Below are positions 33,516 to 44,050 of a stretch of 64,000 bases of DNA, in pieces. The position numbers were made by a program, and so were the translations under genes. This DNA is from Cephalopachus bancanus (taxonomy: Eukaryota > Chordata > Mammalia > Primates > Tarsiidae): NCBI GenBank assembly GCA_027257055.1, contig JAPVLO010000182.1:5642001-5706000 (forward strand), read 5' to 3'. The notes below the pieces were generated by a model, which searched no databases, was not told the DNA's origin, and worked only from the letters and a program-made list of their open reading frames with translations. Each line of letters begins with the position of its first letter. The first letter of the stretch is position 1.

Positions 33516-34790
33516 TGACTCTTAGAGTGACGCATGACCCGAAGGGCGACAGAAGGTGTCCGCGCGACCCTTGCTGCACTGCGGCCCTGTACGGTCGCTG
33601 ACCGCCGGGTACTCCAAAGCAAGACATCCCGATTTCTTTCCACACGTCCCCACTGCCCCCACCCCCCCCATTTCTTCCCACCCTCCCCTCCCCTCGTCGG
33701 CCTTCGCCTGACAGATCAGCGAGAAACTCCAGCCAGGCATCACGCGACAACCCCCAAAGAAAGCCCATCCCCCCTCGAAGGCCTGAGACGCCGCATCACG
33801 ACGCCAGCGCCGCCACCGAGAGGAAGGCCGAGGCAGCCGCGTCGCGTCCCGACGCTGCCAGCCCCGGGCTCCGTCCTCGGCCGAGGAACCCGCGCACCTG
33901 CCCTCTCCCGGGAAGAGCGAGCGGGAAATCACGGGCGCGGCGGCCACGAGGACCAACACCTGCCGCCTGTGACGGCAGGAGAGGAGGCCGCCAGCGCTTC
34001 GGCCTCCGAACCTCAGGAAGGGCGGGAACCTCAGCTCCCGGGCAGCGCGGGGGGCAGGGGCGGGGCCGGCGGCAGCGGGTTGCCGGCTAAATAACCGCCG
34101 CCCCGGGGCACGCCGGGAATCTCGCGGCCTGGCCTCGCGATACTTCCCTCCTCGTGGGCGTCGGTTCTTCCCGGCATCCTGTTTCTCGGACTCGAAGCTT
34201 CGGCCGTTGTCGCAGAATGCGGGGAGGGCGTCAGCTGCTGTGACGTACAGAAGCAGAGGGGTGGAAAGACCCTTGTGTCCTGCGAGAGCTCACCATCTGA
34301 GGAAGGAAACCGGTGCAGGCCGGGGCAGCGCTGGGCCGCCATGGAAGGGCGGTCTCTGCAGGGTCGTGAGCACGTGGGGCAGGGGGTGTCGACGGCGGCC
34401 TGGGGGTCGGGCAGAGAGGCTTCCAGTGGGGCCCGCCTCTGTCACCACTCCACGCGAGGAATAAGAGTGACCAGGGAGTTGGCCGGGATGGTCCGTGGGA
34501 GGCGTCTGCCCCGGGGAGGGAAGGTGGGCAAAGGCGCCGGAGTTGTGAGAGGGATGGGTAAACTGAGGTCGAGAGGGAGAAATGGCGAGAGAGGACGCTG
34601 GGGGCTACACGAGCAGACACGAACGCTTCGCACAGGCGTCTGGGCTTGAGGCTTCACGGGTGCGGATCCTGAAACTCGAGATCGAGCCCGGGAGGAGGCT
34701 GATGCGGCTGGAGTGGAGGCTGATTTCACAGCCCGGGGAGAGGTGGGCCCGAGTGGTGGCCGGGAAGGCGTCGAATGCAAGAGATACTTA
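33400..34790. promoter_or_regulatory. CpG island upstream of SYCP1
   Basis: About 1.4 kb rich in G+C and CpG in otherwise AT-rich DNA, upstream of the SYCP1 start. It holds GC boxes (GGGGCGGGGCC near 34056), an E2F-like GGCGGGAA near 34021, a CRE-like TGACGTAC at 34241 and an E-box CACGTG near 34369. No coding exon could be supported inside it. It may also drive a divergent plus-strand transcript, but nothing shows that directly. Boundaries are by eye. Confidence 0.75.
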
Positions 34791-34822
34791 GCAAGGAAGA
34801 CTGGTGGAATGTGATAGCTTTT

Positions 34823-35112
34823 GTTTTTTTTTTTTTTTGAGTTGGACTCTCTCTCTGTCGCCCAGACTGGAGTGCAGTGGCCGCTCCCGGCCACCTCCTC
34901 CTCGACCTGCTGGGCTCCGGTGATCCTTCCGCCTCAGCCTTCCAAGTAGTCGGAATTACAGGTATGCGCTACCACGCCTGGCTGATTTTTTGATTTATTG
35001 TAGAGATGAGGTCTCGCTGCCCAGGCGGGTCTCGAACCCGCGGGCTCAGGCAATCCACTCACCTCAGCCTCCCAAAGGCACGGGATTACAGGCTGAGCCA
35101 CCGAGCCCGGCT
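34823..35112 (-). mobile_element. Alu (young lemur-type) at the CpG-island edge
   Basis: Minus-strand dimer flanked by TGTGATAGCTTTT. Confidence 0.93.
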
Positions 35113-35324
35113 TGTGATAGCTTTTTTAACAGTGACAAGTGGAGGAAGGGGAGAAGCCTGGGATGCCTCCTGCTTCACCATCGCGAAGTGTGCCTGGCTT
35201 TGGGCACTGAATACCCAAGTCTGCTCTGGGGATATATTGACTGTTTCCCATTTTCCTCCGGGGTGCTGATGTAATTGGTTTGTGCTTATATTTCGGCTTA
35301 TGCTTTTTTAAGGATTTTAGCAAA

Positions 35325-35600
35325 AATTTTTTGGGAGGGAGGGGGTCTTACCCTGTTGCCCAGGCTGCAGTGAAGTGGCATGATCACTTCAGGAACCTCG
35401 AACTTCTGGACTCAAGGGATCCTCCATCCTCAGCCTCCCGAGTAGCTGAGACTACAGGTGCGCACACCACGCCCGGCTGATTTTTCTACTTTTTTGTAAA
35501 GATGAAGTTTCGCTTTGCTGCCCACGCTGGATCGATCCTCTCTCCTTGGCCTTCCAAAGTGCTGGGATTACAACAGGCATGAGCCACTGCCCCCAGCCGC
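35325..35600 (-). mobile_element. Old Alu
   Basis: GTTGCCCAGGCTGCAGTGAA; diverged, with a deletion in the second arm. Confidence 0.85.
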
Positions 35601-35862
35601 AATATACCTAAATAATACATTTTGGTTTTTTTGGTTTTTTTAATCAATTTTCTATACATGGCAGTTGTACTAAAATTACAAGATTTTTGAGCTGGAAAGA
35701 ATGATCCAGTTTAACTTCATTTTACATTTTAAGGAAATCAAGACTAGATACTCTAAAAAAGATGAGATAGTCCCTCCAAGAATATACACAAGGTACCCAC
35801 TGGGGGCAATAATCTAATTTTTTAATTGAGGGTATAAATTCAATAACCCAATTTAGTAAAGT

Positions 35863-36140
35863 TATATGGCTCACACCTATAATCCAGCACTTTGTGAAGC
35901 TGTGGCAGGAGGATTGCTTGTTCCCAGGAGCTCAAGACCAGCGTGAGCAACATAATGAGACCTTGTCTTTACAGAAAATTTAAAAATTAGCCAGATTGGT
36001 GGTGCACACCTATAGTTGCAGCTACTCAGGAGGCTGAGGCAGAAGGATAGATTGAGCCCAGGAGGTCTAAGAGGCTGCAGTAAGCTGTCATCGTGCCATT
36101 GCTCCCCAACCAGGGCGACGGGGTGAGATAACTCAAAAAT
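35863..36140 (+). mobile_element. Old Alu
   Basis: TATGGCTCACACCTATAATC start; diverged. Confidence 0.82.
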
Positions 36141-36492
36141 AAAAAAGTTTTACAATAGTGAAAAAGTCCATCGTGGTCTTTTTTTTTTTTTAATTGAGTA
36201 CTATATTAACATGTTTCCTTTTTATTTATTTATATTCTGCCTTTTAAAACAATAATGCTCAAAATAGAATTTCTGTTTTTCATGTATTTCACATGAAATC
36301 TGTTTTTACATATCATCATCCTGTCCGTATAGGAACTACAATATTTGTGGAAAGATTTCAGGTTTTAAGAATCTCATTTTTTCCCACAAGAGATGTTGGC
36401 AAAAACATCAAAATGTTGAGGAAAAGAATGAGAAGTAAATTAAACTAAATTTTCTAATATGTTACAAAAATGTAATAATTTGTTGTTTTAAT

Positions 36493-36604
36493 TTTTTTTT
36501 TTTGAGTTGGAGTCTCACTCTGTCGCCCAGATTGGAGTGCAGTGGCCGCTCTTGGCCACCGCAACCTTGACCTGCTGGGCTCCGGCGATCCTTCCGCCTC
36601 AGCC
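36493..36604 (-). mobile_element. 5'-truncated Alu (right arm only)
   Basis: About 110 bases of the right arm, flanked by TGTTTTAATTTTT on both sides, so truncated at insertion. Confidence 0.9.
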
Positions 36605-36635
36605 TGTTTTAATTTTTAAAAATAGTCTTGCCTAG

Positions 36636-36927
36636 AGCCGGGCTCAGTGGCTCAGCCTGTAATCCCACGCCTTTGGGAGGCTGAGGTGAGTGGATTGCCT
36701 GAACCTGCAGGTTCGAGACCCGCCTGGGCAGCAAGACCTCATCTCTACAATAAAATTTAAAAAATCAGCCGGGCGTGGTAGCGCATGCCTGTAGTTCCAG
36801 CTACATGGAAGGCTGAGGCGGAAGGATCGTCGGAGCCCAGCAGGTCGAGGCTGCGGTGGCCGGGAGTGGCCACTGCACTCCAGTCTGGGCGACAGAGTGA
36901 GACTCCAACTCAAAAAAAAAAAAAAAA
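36636..36927 (+). mobile_element. Alu (young lemur-type), inverted to its neighbour
   Basis: Full dimer flanked by AATAGTCTTGCC; 30 bp from the minus-strand right arm. Confidence 0.92.
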
Positions 36928-37488
36928 TAGTCTTGCCATCACAAAATTTCTGCTTTGGTCTTTATAAAAGATCTTTTTTTAAGGCATTAATAAATGATTA
37001 GTTGAACAAGTCTTTGCTTGCCTTTAATAATTCAAAAATGCATAACAGAAATACATCTAAAATGTTAGTTCCTTATTCCATCAATCTGGCCTTAATGAGG
37101 TTCACAAACTATATTCTGATTACAACTATTCCCACTATCTAGCCTTTTTTATGTCTATCAATAAGCTTTTTTTTTTTTATTTAATTTTTTTACCAAATCA
37201 AAAAAGTAAAGTTTCTTTAGGTGATAACTTTATGGCTTCTTTTGAAGAAACCAAGCAAAAAAAATAAATAACCATTGCCTTTTTTGAGTCCAATCTTGAA
37301 AAGAATCCTAGATGTTCTAGTGATAGTTCTGTATTCCACAGAATTTGATGAGCACTGATGATGTCCACTTCATGTTGATACACTGGTAACATAGCAATAC
37401 TGTTTGTTTTCCAATCCGTCATCCTATGATGATAGAGTAAACAATTTAGGTTTAGAACGTTTCAGACAAACCGCAACATGCTAAAATT

Positions 37489-37727
37489 TCAATACAAATT
37501 CCATTTCTCAGAGAAGAAAGTAGTCAATTCAGGGTCTTTAGTTTTCCAAGTGCTAAGTATTTCTGAATGGTTATGATTCAGAGTTCTCAGTTCAGTAAGC
37601 GTCCCTATGAGATGAGCAAAATGCTGTAGGTCTTCTGGATGATAAGTTTTTTAATATTTATACAAAATTTGTAAAACTGGTTCTTGTAAATTTTCCACAT
37701 GTTGCTTGTTTTTAAGGCATGGACGAT
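37489..37727 (-). pseudogene. NR1H5: NR1H5 last coding exon remnant, in-frame stop
   Basis: Encodes RPCLKNKQHVENLQEPVLQI LYKY, TAA at 37653-37651, then KTYHPEDLQHFAHLIGTLTE LRTLNHNHSEILSTWKTKDP and on to the natural stop TGA at 37491-37489. It aligns with the FXR C-terminal exon (VEKLQEPLL... [20 protein letters not shown]). Acceptor TTTCAG; incoming phase 1. Confidence 0.9.
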
Positions 37728-38169
37728 CTGAAATATATCATATTTAACTTTACATATATTGGAAAGTAGTAAAAGATAATTCATTTAGAACAATGCAGTT
37801 TTTCCAATAATAAAAATAACATATATATATATACTAAGTTCTTAAAATATGCCAGATATTATGCTAAGTAATTTGCCTCTATGCATTATTTTATTTAATC
37901 TTCACATACTCTCTGAGGAAAGTTCTTTTATTACCATTTTTCAGATGTGCTTCTTGAAACTTAGAGAATTAAGCAATTCTACAAAGTCACATGGGAAGGA
38001 ATAGTCAGTAAAAAGCTGTAAGAATATAAGAGCAACCAAGGGCTTACTTGAAATGTAAAAAGATTAAGTACTTTTCCCAAGGCCAACAGTAAATAAAAGG
38101 CAAAGCTTCTTAAATACTGAACTGTAAATTTAAGAGACAAGCAAGATTTTCTTAATGGTGAGGCAGCGT

Positions 38170-39600
38170 TCATTTGCCCAGTCATTGTACAGGAGATACA
38201 TCAGTGAACACAACAGACAAATCCCCCCTCCCCCATTGAGCTTATATTCTGAGTCTGGGAAGAAAAAATATATACACATTTTTAAAAGTAAAAATATGAT
38301 AGAGTGATGTATTACAGAGAAAAACAGGGAAGGGAACACAAATTGAGGCTGAAGGAGTGGTAGCTATTTCCGAAATGCTAATCAGATAAAATGGGCATTT
38401 AGCAGAGTTCCAAGATGGTGAAGGAGAGGGTCATGTGGCTATATGGGAAAACAGTTCTCCAGGCACACTTACTAAGTACAGAGAACCTACAGCAGGAGTC
38501 TGCCTGAATTGTCAAGGAGCGTCTGTCAAAAGCATTGTGGCTGAGTTGAAGTAAGCAAAACAGAAAGTAGTAGGCAATGATGGAAAGAACGCTGCTTTTA
38601 ATCTATAGCTATTGAAGAATTATGAGCAAAGGGATGCCTGATATGACTGACCTACATTTTAAAAGAACTACTCTGACTACTGTATAGAAAACAGACTAGG
38701 GAGGCAAGGGCAAAATCAGGAAAGTAGCTTGGATTAGAGACAGCAAGAAGTGGTTGTGTTCTGGATATATTTTGAGTGTAGACCCAACAGGGTTTGTTGC
38801 TTATTGATATGGGTATAAGAGAAGGAATTTAAAGATTGACAAAGAATTTTGGGTTATACAGCTGGAAGGGTGGAGATACCATTTAGTAGAGATGGAGGAA
38901 ATATATAAAAGGATAAGAGAGGCAATTTGAAGTTGACCTTCAAGCATGTTAAATGTGATATGCCTTCTAAGCATCCAGGTGAAATCTTGAGTAGGCTATT
39001 TAATGGAGTTTGGGAGAGTACTCCAGGTTAGCACATAAATTTGGGAGTTGTCAGTGTATACATGGTCTTTAAAGCCTCAAAATAGGATGAAATTACAAAG
39101 GAAGTGGTGAGTGTAAAGTAAAGAGAACAGAGCCCTGGGACACTCTTAGCAATTGTCATTGTAAGAGATGAAGAGGAATTAGCAAATGAGACAGAAAGAG
39201 TAGCTACTAAAGAGAAAAATTAAGGAGGGTTGGTGTCCTGGAAATCAAATGAAAAAAAATAAAATCATGCCAAGAAGGTGGAAGTGATCAACTGAAGCCA
39301 GGTGAGAAAAGTGTTCTACGAGAGAGGACGTGATATTTTCTGACAAATGTAGTAAGATGAGAACTAAAAATTGACCACTGGAGTCAGCAATGCCAAGATC
39401 TTGGAGATACTGACACAAAGGGGTGTTACAGAGAGGAGGGAGCAAAATCTGACTGTAGAGTGTTAGGAATTAACAGGAGAAGAGATATGGAGACACAAGC
39501 ATACACAATTTTTTCTGTTAAGTGGAACAAAAAAATGGGAGAGTAGATGAAAGGGGATATGAGGTCAAGGTATCTTTTAAGATGCAAGAAACTGCAGCAT
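38170..39600 (+). mobile_element. Long ancient LINE-type 3' region
   Basis: Successive landmarks of one old repeat are kept in order: AGTGAACACAACAGACAAAT, ATCCAGGTGAAATCTTGAG, AGCCCTGGGACACTC, GTGTCCTGGAAATCAAATGA, AAGATGAGAACTAAAAATTG. Probably L2/CR1 class, by recall. It lies in the last NR1H5 intron. Confidence 0.6.
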
Positions 39601-39997
39601 TATTCGTGAGATTAAAGGAATGCTCTCATAGAGAGGAAACTGGTAACATTGAGACATTTGACTGCAATGAAAATAAACACAAATGTCTTTATTTAATTGA
39701 CAAATTTAATCCAGATTTTTACTGCTGAATGTTTTTTACCTGAAAAAGCACAGTTGTTGCTGCAAGCAGCACATATTCGGTATTAGTAATATTAAGTTAA
39801 TTCATTCTTCTGTAGAAGTAAAACAGTGTGGCAATAAATTATTCAGTAACACCTAAGAAAATTATTTTTTATCAGAACATAGTGCAAAATAAAACATTGC
39901 AACTATCATTTTATCTCAAAGTAGTATAAGAAAATGAAACATAGTCAAGTAAATTTTTTCCATCTAATATATTATGGTATATTGTGTGTAATATTAC

Positions 39998-40117
39998 CAG
40001 ATAGAATCATCGGATGGTCTTCATTGTAAAATTTTTTTGTAGAATAAATAACATTTTTATCACTCTGATTTTGGCAATTCAGTGTATGACCCAAATGATT
40101 TGATATTCTCACAGTAC
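39998..40117 (-). pseudogene. NR1H5: NR1H5 exon 8 remnant, three in-frame stops
   Basis: In the frame that starts after one base, it reads YCENIKSFGSYTELPKSE, TGA, TAA, KCYLFYKKILQ, TGA, RPSDDSI. The pattern ENIKSFG... FYKKI... SDD follows FXR ERIRNSG... FYKSI... TQEE. Acceptor ACTAG, donor GTAATA. Stops at 40060-40062, 40057-40059 and 40021-40023. Confidence 0.75.
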
Positions 40118-40404
40118 CTAGTAAAAAGGAAAAATATAAAGTCTAATTTTTTTCTAATCTTTATACAGATATTAAGTTCATTCTGTTTCAGAATCCAGCA
40201 TAGCTTTAGATGGAAAACATTTCCAACAAGTGGTAAATTTATAATTTTTACTAAAAGCTAGTAACTTGAAGCTAAATTAATAGTCATAGTTTGTAGAGAG
40301 ATTATGTAGAAGATCCTGAAAATGTGTTTTCCATGATGCTATATAATAAAGAATGGCAGTCTTTAAATGAAAAACAAAAGCTAGACCAATATATTGGCAA
40401 ACTT

Positions 40405-40702
40405 TTTTTTTTTTTTTTTTTTGAGTTGGAGTCTTACTCTGTCATCCAGGCTGGAGTGCAGTAGCACACTCATGGCCTCCACAACCTCGACTTGCTGGGC
40501 TCAGATGATTCTTCTGCCTCAGCCTTCCAAGTAGGTGGAATTACAAGCACACACCACCACACCCACCTAATTTTTTGATTTATTGTAGAGATGAGGTCTC
40601 ACCAAGTTGCCCAGGCTGGTCTCGAACCTGTGGGCTCAAGCAATTCTCTCACTTCAGCCTCCCAAAGTGCTGGGATTATAGGCATGAGCCACCGTGCTCA
40701 GC
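40405..40702 (-). mobile_element. Alu
   Basis: Minus-strand dimer, moderately diverged. Confidence 0.9.
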
Positions 40703-40705
40703 CTT

Positions 40706-40983
40706 CTTTTTTTTTAATTGGAGTATCACTCTGTTACCCAGGCTGGAGTACAGTGGCATTATCACAGCTCACTGCAGCCTCAACCTCCTAGGCTCAGGTG
40801 ATCCTTCTGCCTCAGCCTCCAGAGTAGCTGGGAGGCCCAGCTAGGTTTTTTTGTTTGTTTGTTTTATAGAGACAAGGTCTCGCTATGTTGCCTATACTGG
40901 TCTTGAACTCTTGGCTCAAATAGTCCTCCTATCTTAGCCTCCCAAAGTACTGGGATCACAGGCATCAGCCACTGTACCCAGCC
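40706..40983 (-). mobile_element. Old Alu, tandem with the previous one
   Basis: Minus-strand dimer with a GTTTGTTTGTTTT linker. Confidence 0.88.
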
Positions 40984-41124
40984 TGGAAAACTATTTATAG
41001 ACAGCTATTGTGAAGTATTTATTTCTATACTAACTGGAAAAATTAAAATATAAGAAAAAAATATTCATTATTATATAATGTGTTGCTAAATGTAATGGTA
41101 ACACTAAAATTAGAAAGAAAGCCT

Positions 41125-41256
41125 TTCTTTCAGAGGCTGCTCCTTTCCTACTGTAAAGTTGGGTCGCATGAAGAAACATAAGGTTATGTTTCTTAACCTC
41201 AGTTTTTTATCCCTTCTGTAATGCAGTCTGATCCTCATTGGTCAAATTTTCAAATC
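41125..41256 (-). pseudogene. NR1H5: NR1H5 exon 7 remnant, in-frame stop and palindromic insertion
   Basis: Acceptor TTAAAG. Encodes FENLTNEDQTALQKG, TAA at 41209-41207, then KTEVKKHNLMFLHATQLYSR. It aligns with FXR [29 protein letters not shown], with five extra codons (KKHNL) before MFL. No good donor was found at the 3' end, so that border is approximate. Confidence 0.82.
41171..41194. repeat. Near-perfect palindrome in NR1H5 exon 7
   Basis: AAGAAACATAA, GG, TTATGTTTCTT: 11-bp arms, 2-bp centre. Confidence 0.95.
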
Positions 41257-41898
41257 CTTTAAGACAAGATCACATAACTGTTTGAAATAGATAAGGAACA
41301 GATAAATTTCAGATAGAGTAGCATTTCAGATTATTGATTTATTTATGATATGAACCCTATAGTGCTCCCTTAGAATAACCATGATATATTATTTCAATCT
41401 GAATAAAATTCTTGATTCATGGTAATATTTGGGGCACTTTTATCAGAACTGATTAATACTTTTCCTATGGCAAGAGCAAATTAAACATAGTTGATTTAGC
41501 CTTGGGGAGTGGGATATCTGAACAATGAGATATCTGTACAAGTAAATAGATAGCTAAGCTCATTTTGGGCAGTGAGCTTGATTTTTCAGGATTATACAGG
41601 GAAATTGATATTTCATATTTTTTCCTAACAAAAACAAGTCATTTCCAAAAACAGCAAAATAAAACCTTTTGTTTGTCTTAACTCTAAATCTTTGAAATCA
41701 GTTTTGAAAAAAAAATTAATATTTAGATTTTCACCCACCCGATTAAAGCAGACAAACATTTTTGCATTTAGAAGCAGCTTTAGTAGGAAAATAGGGACTT
41801 TGGTTGTTCCAAAATTTTTTCTTCCTTTAAAACAGGGACACTTTTTACAAACTAGTTCAAGTATTAAATTAATTTTTTCCCAAAGGTAAAGTAATTAC

Positions 41899-41998
41899 CT
41901 GGAAGTCCCTTGGTAAAATTCATGAGCTCATGTACGTGTTGGATTGATGTCTCTGAGAGTTGCAAAAAGCTTAGTTCAGGATTTGCATATTCCTGCAG
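41899..41998 (-). pseudogene. NR1H5: NR1H5 exon 6 remnant (ligand-binding domain helix 3)
   Basis: 33 open codons: LQEYANPELSFLQLSETSIQ then HVHELMNFTKGLP. FXR has ILKEEFSAEENFLILTEM here. The acceptor is GGGTTAG at 41999-42000; donor GTAATT. The first 30-odd bases of the exon and the acceptor are tandemly duplicated upstream. Confidence 0.88.
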
Positions 41999-42051
41999 CT
42001 AACCCACAAAAAGCTCAGTTCAGGATTTGCATATTCCTGCAGGTAACCCAT
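41997..42051 (-). repeat. 44-bp tandem duplication over the NR1H5 exon 6 acceptor
   Basis: On the minus strand CTGCAGGAATATGCAAATCC recurs 44 bases later, and the flanking GGGTTA and GAGCTTTTTG or AAGCTTTTTG repeat too. In the upstream copy the AG before CTGCAG is AC. Since 44 is not a multiple of 3, reading through from the upstream copy runs into a TAA. Confidence 0.9.
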
Positions 42052-42179
42052 AAAAAGAAATAAGATTAGTAAATTTAATTTTCTTTCAAATAACTGTTGA
42101 AATTTTAAACTCATGTTTGTACTCTCACTTCTTAACATAATTAATTGTAAATTATTTCTTGCCAGTAATGAACACATAC

Positions 42180-42281
42180 AAATTTCTGTGTTTCCTCTAA
42201 AGGAATCCTATATTTTTGGTGAGGAGCAACGTTATTAATGAGCTGATGTTCCTCTTGAGTTAGTTCCATGCTTTCCTGAAT
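42180..42281 (-). pseudogene. NR1H5: NR1H5 exon 5 remnant (start of ligand-binding domain)
   Basis: 34 open codons, IQESMELTQEEHQLINNVAP then HQKYRIPLEETQKF, matching FXR helix 1. Acceptor CTTATAG, donor GTATGT, phase 0 at both ends. Confidence 0.88.
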
Positions 42282-42376
42282 CTATAAGAAAATATACAGG
42301 AAAAACTATGATGCATACTTAGTAAGCAAAATGTCATCATAAAGAAGATATTTTATAAAACAAAAAACCTTGCCAC

Positions 42377-42510
42377 TTTTCCAGATCTAGTGGTAGATGA
42401 TACAAGTTTGTTGTCTATTCCTTCCTTTTCCACTTTGAGGTTAGAATAAAAACTGTTCTGCTTGATTTACATTTGTCTCTTTGATTTACATTGGATTTCC
42501 ATGAGCAAAC
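42377..42510 (-). pseudogene. NR1H5: NR1H5 exon 4 remnant (hinge), in-frame stop
   Basis: Encodes CLLMEIQCKSKRQM, then TAA at 42469-42467, then IKQNSFYSNLKVEKEGIDNK and LVSSTTRSGK. It aligns with the FXR hinge beginning CLLTEIQCKSKR. Acceptor ATCACAG is good; the donor GTGGCA is poor. 134 nt; phase 1 in and phase 0 out agree with both neighbours, so the stop is a real lesion and not a frame error. Confidence 0.88.
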
Positions 42511-42617
42511 CTGTGATATTACAAAATTCATATAAAGTGGTTTGTGTACTACAGGTAACTTTATAGAATTTGATTTAAAGTGTCTTATATACTGGACCTT
42601 GAACAATTATCATAACA

Positions 42618-42800
42618 CTATAAGAAAGGGATTGGCAGTAGTGGGAAACTGCCAGGGGTTGGGGGGTGGGATTGGCAGTTAAGGGAAACTGTCAGGGGAG
42701 GGAGGGACACACCTCATCAACAAGGGTACCTGCATAAGGAACATTTGTATACCTAACCCTGAATTGTACCCCACATCTTTAAAATAAAAAATTTTTTTAA
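42618..42800 (+). mobile_element. L1 3' tail between NR1H5 exons 3 and 4
   Basis: GGATTGGCAGTAGTGGGAAA occurs in two diverged copies (42629 and 42669), followed by ACCCTGAATTGTACCCCACA and an A/T-rich end. Confidence 0.82.
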
Positions 42801-42851
42801 ATAAATGAAGTGTCTTATATTGTACACATATGTGATCATAGACTTGTCTTT

Positions 42852-42867
42852 TTAGGGTTAGGGTTAG
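42852..42867 (+). repeat. Short telomere-like repeat
   Basis: TTAGGGTTAGGGTTAG. Confidence 0.9.
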
Positions 42868-43761
42868 AGAAAAAGAACCGTTCTTCTGAGGCAAATATGT
42901 ACACAGCAGTTAAATTTACTATATTATTTTCTCCTTTTCCTTCCACAACTGTCTTGTCCACTTAAAAGTACATTGTCATGCTAAACAGAAATTAAAAATT
43001 AATTTTGCATCTCCAACTCATAAATTTGGACTTTTTTAATAATAGAACAGTTTTCACACTAATTACATATTGGAAACAACATGGACTACCCCTTGGTAGA
43101 GTAGTTGAACTACCTCTATAGACTTTTAGTTTTGATTTTTACATCATAAGGTAAAGGAAACATCCTGTGATCTTTAAAATCAGCTAACTCAATTTTTTCT
43201 TTATAAACAAGACAAGACAGTGGTATGCTTTATAAAGTGAAAATGTTTATTTTTGACTTGTTCACCTTCATAGATCTTTTAATCTTCAATTGGCACCTGT
43301 ACCTGAACAGTAGCAATTATCACAAATTAATGTGAAAATTAACCGAATATTAATATTTACCTTTTGTTGTGTCTGTAATTTTTGTAAAAGTATTTAAAAC
43401 ATACCTATTATATTAAAAAATGTATATCAGGAGCTGAGGTGGAGAACAAAACAAAAGCTTTAGACCTCTGTCAGTGAACTATTTTTTTAGGGAACAAGAA
43501 TACATCAAAATGAAGCCCTTTAAAACCTATCAAGTAAATATTAAAATGATTTAAACATACAAATGCAAATAACATAAAGGAATCATTAGAATCAGAGGTA
43601 ATTGTGGGAAAATTTACTAATGAGGTATATTTGAAAGAGATTTTGTTTAGTTGTGAAAAAGAAGACTTGGTTGAGGATAAACAAGTCATGGAAAGGAGAA
43701 AAAGACATCGATAGAATTGTCCAGAGAGGCAAGAGGATATGGTGGTAAAGAACTTCAACTA

Positions 43762-44050
43762 GCCGGGCTAGGTGGCGCAGCCTGTAATCTCGCGCCTTTG
43801 GGAGGCTGAGGTGAGTAGATTGCCTGAGCCCGCGGATTCGAGACCTGCCTGGGCAGGCAAGACTCATCTCTACAATAAATCAAAAAATCAGCCGGGCGTA
43901 GTAGTGCACGCCTGTAGTTCCAGGTACTTGGAAGGCTAAAGCGGAAGGATTGCCAGAGCCCGGCAGGTTGAGGCTGCGGTGGCCAGGAGCGGCCACTGCA
44001 CTCCAGTTTGGGTAACAGAGTGAGACTCCAACTCCAAAAAAAAAAAAAGA
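43762..44050 (+). mobile_element. Alu (young lemur-type)
   Basis: GCCGGGCTAGGTGGCGCAGC start; flanked by AAGAACTTCAA. Confidence 0.92.

Noticed and set aside
33534..34094. 186-codon plus-strand open frame in the CpG island
   Set aside because: G+C-rich DNA gives long chance frames on both strands here; no domain, no splice pattern and an Alu-free but low-complexity P/R/G-rich product. I could not support a gene.
37198..37422. 74-codon minus-strand open frame starting MTDWKTNSIAML, downstream of the NR1H5 stop
   Set aside because: No recognisable family, no splice link to NR1H5 exons; most likely 3' UTR or chance.
42852..42867. Interstitial telomere as a fusion scar
   Set aside because: Only about two and a half TTAGGG units; too short to mean more than chance.
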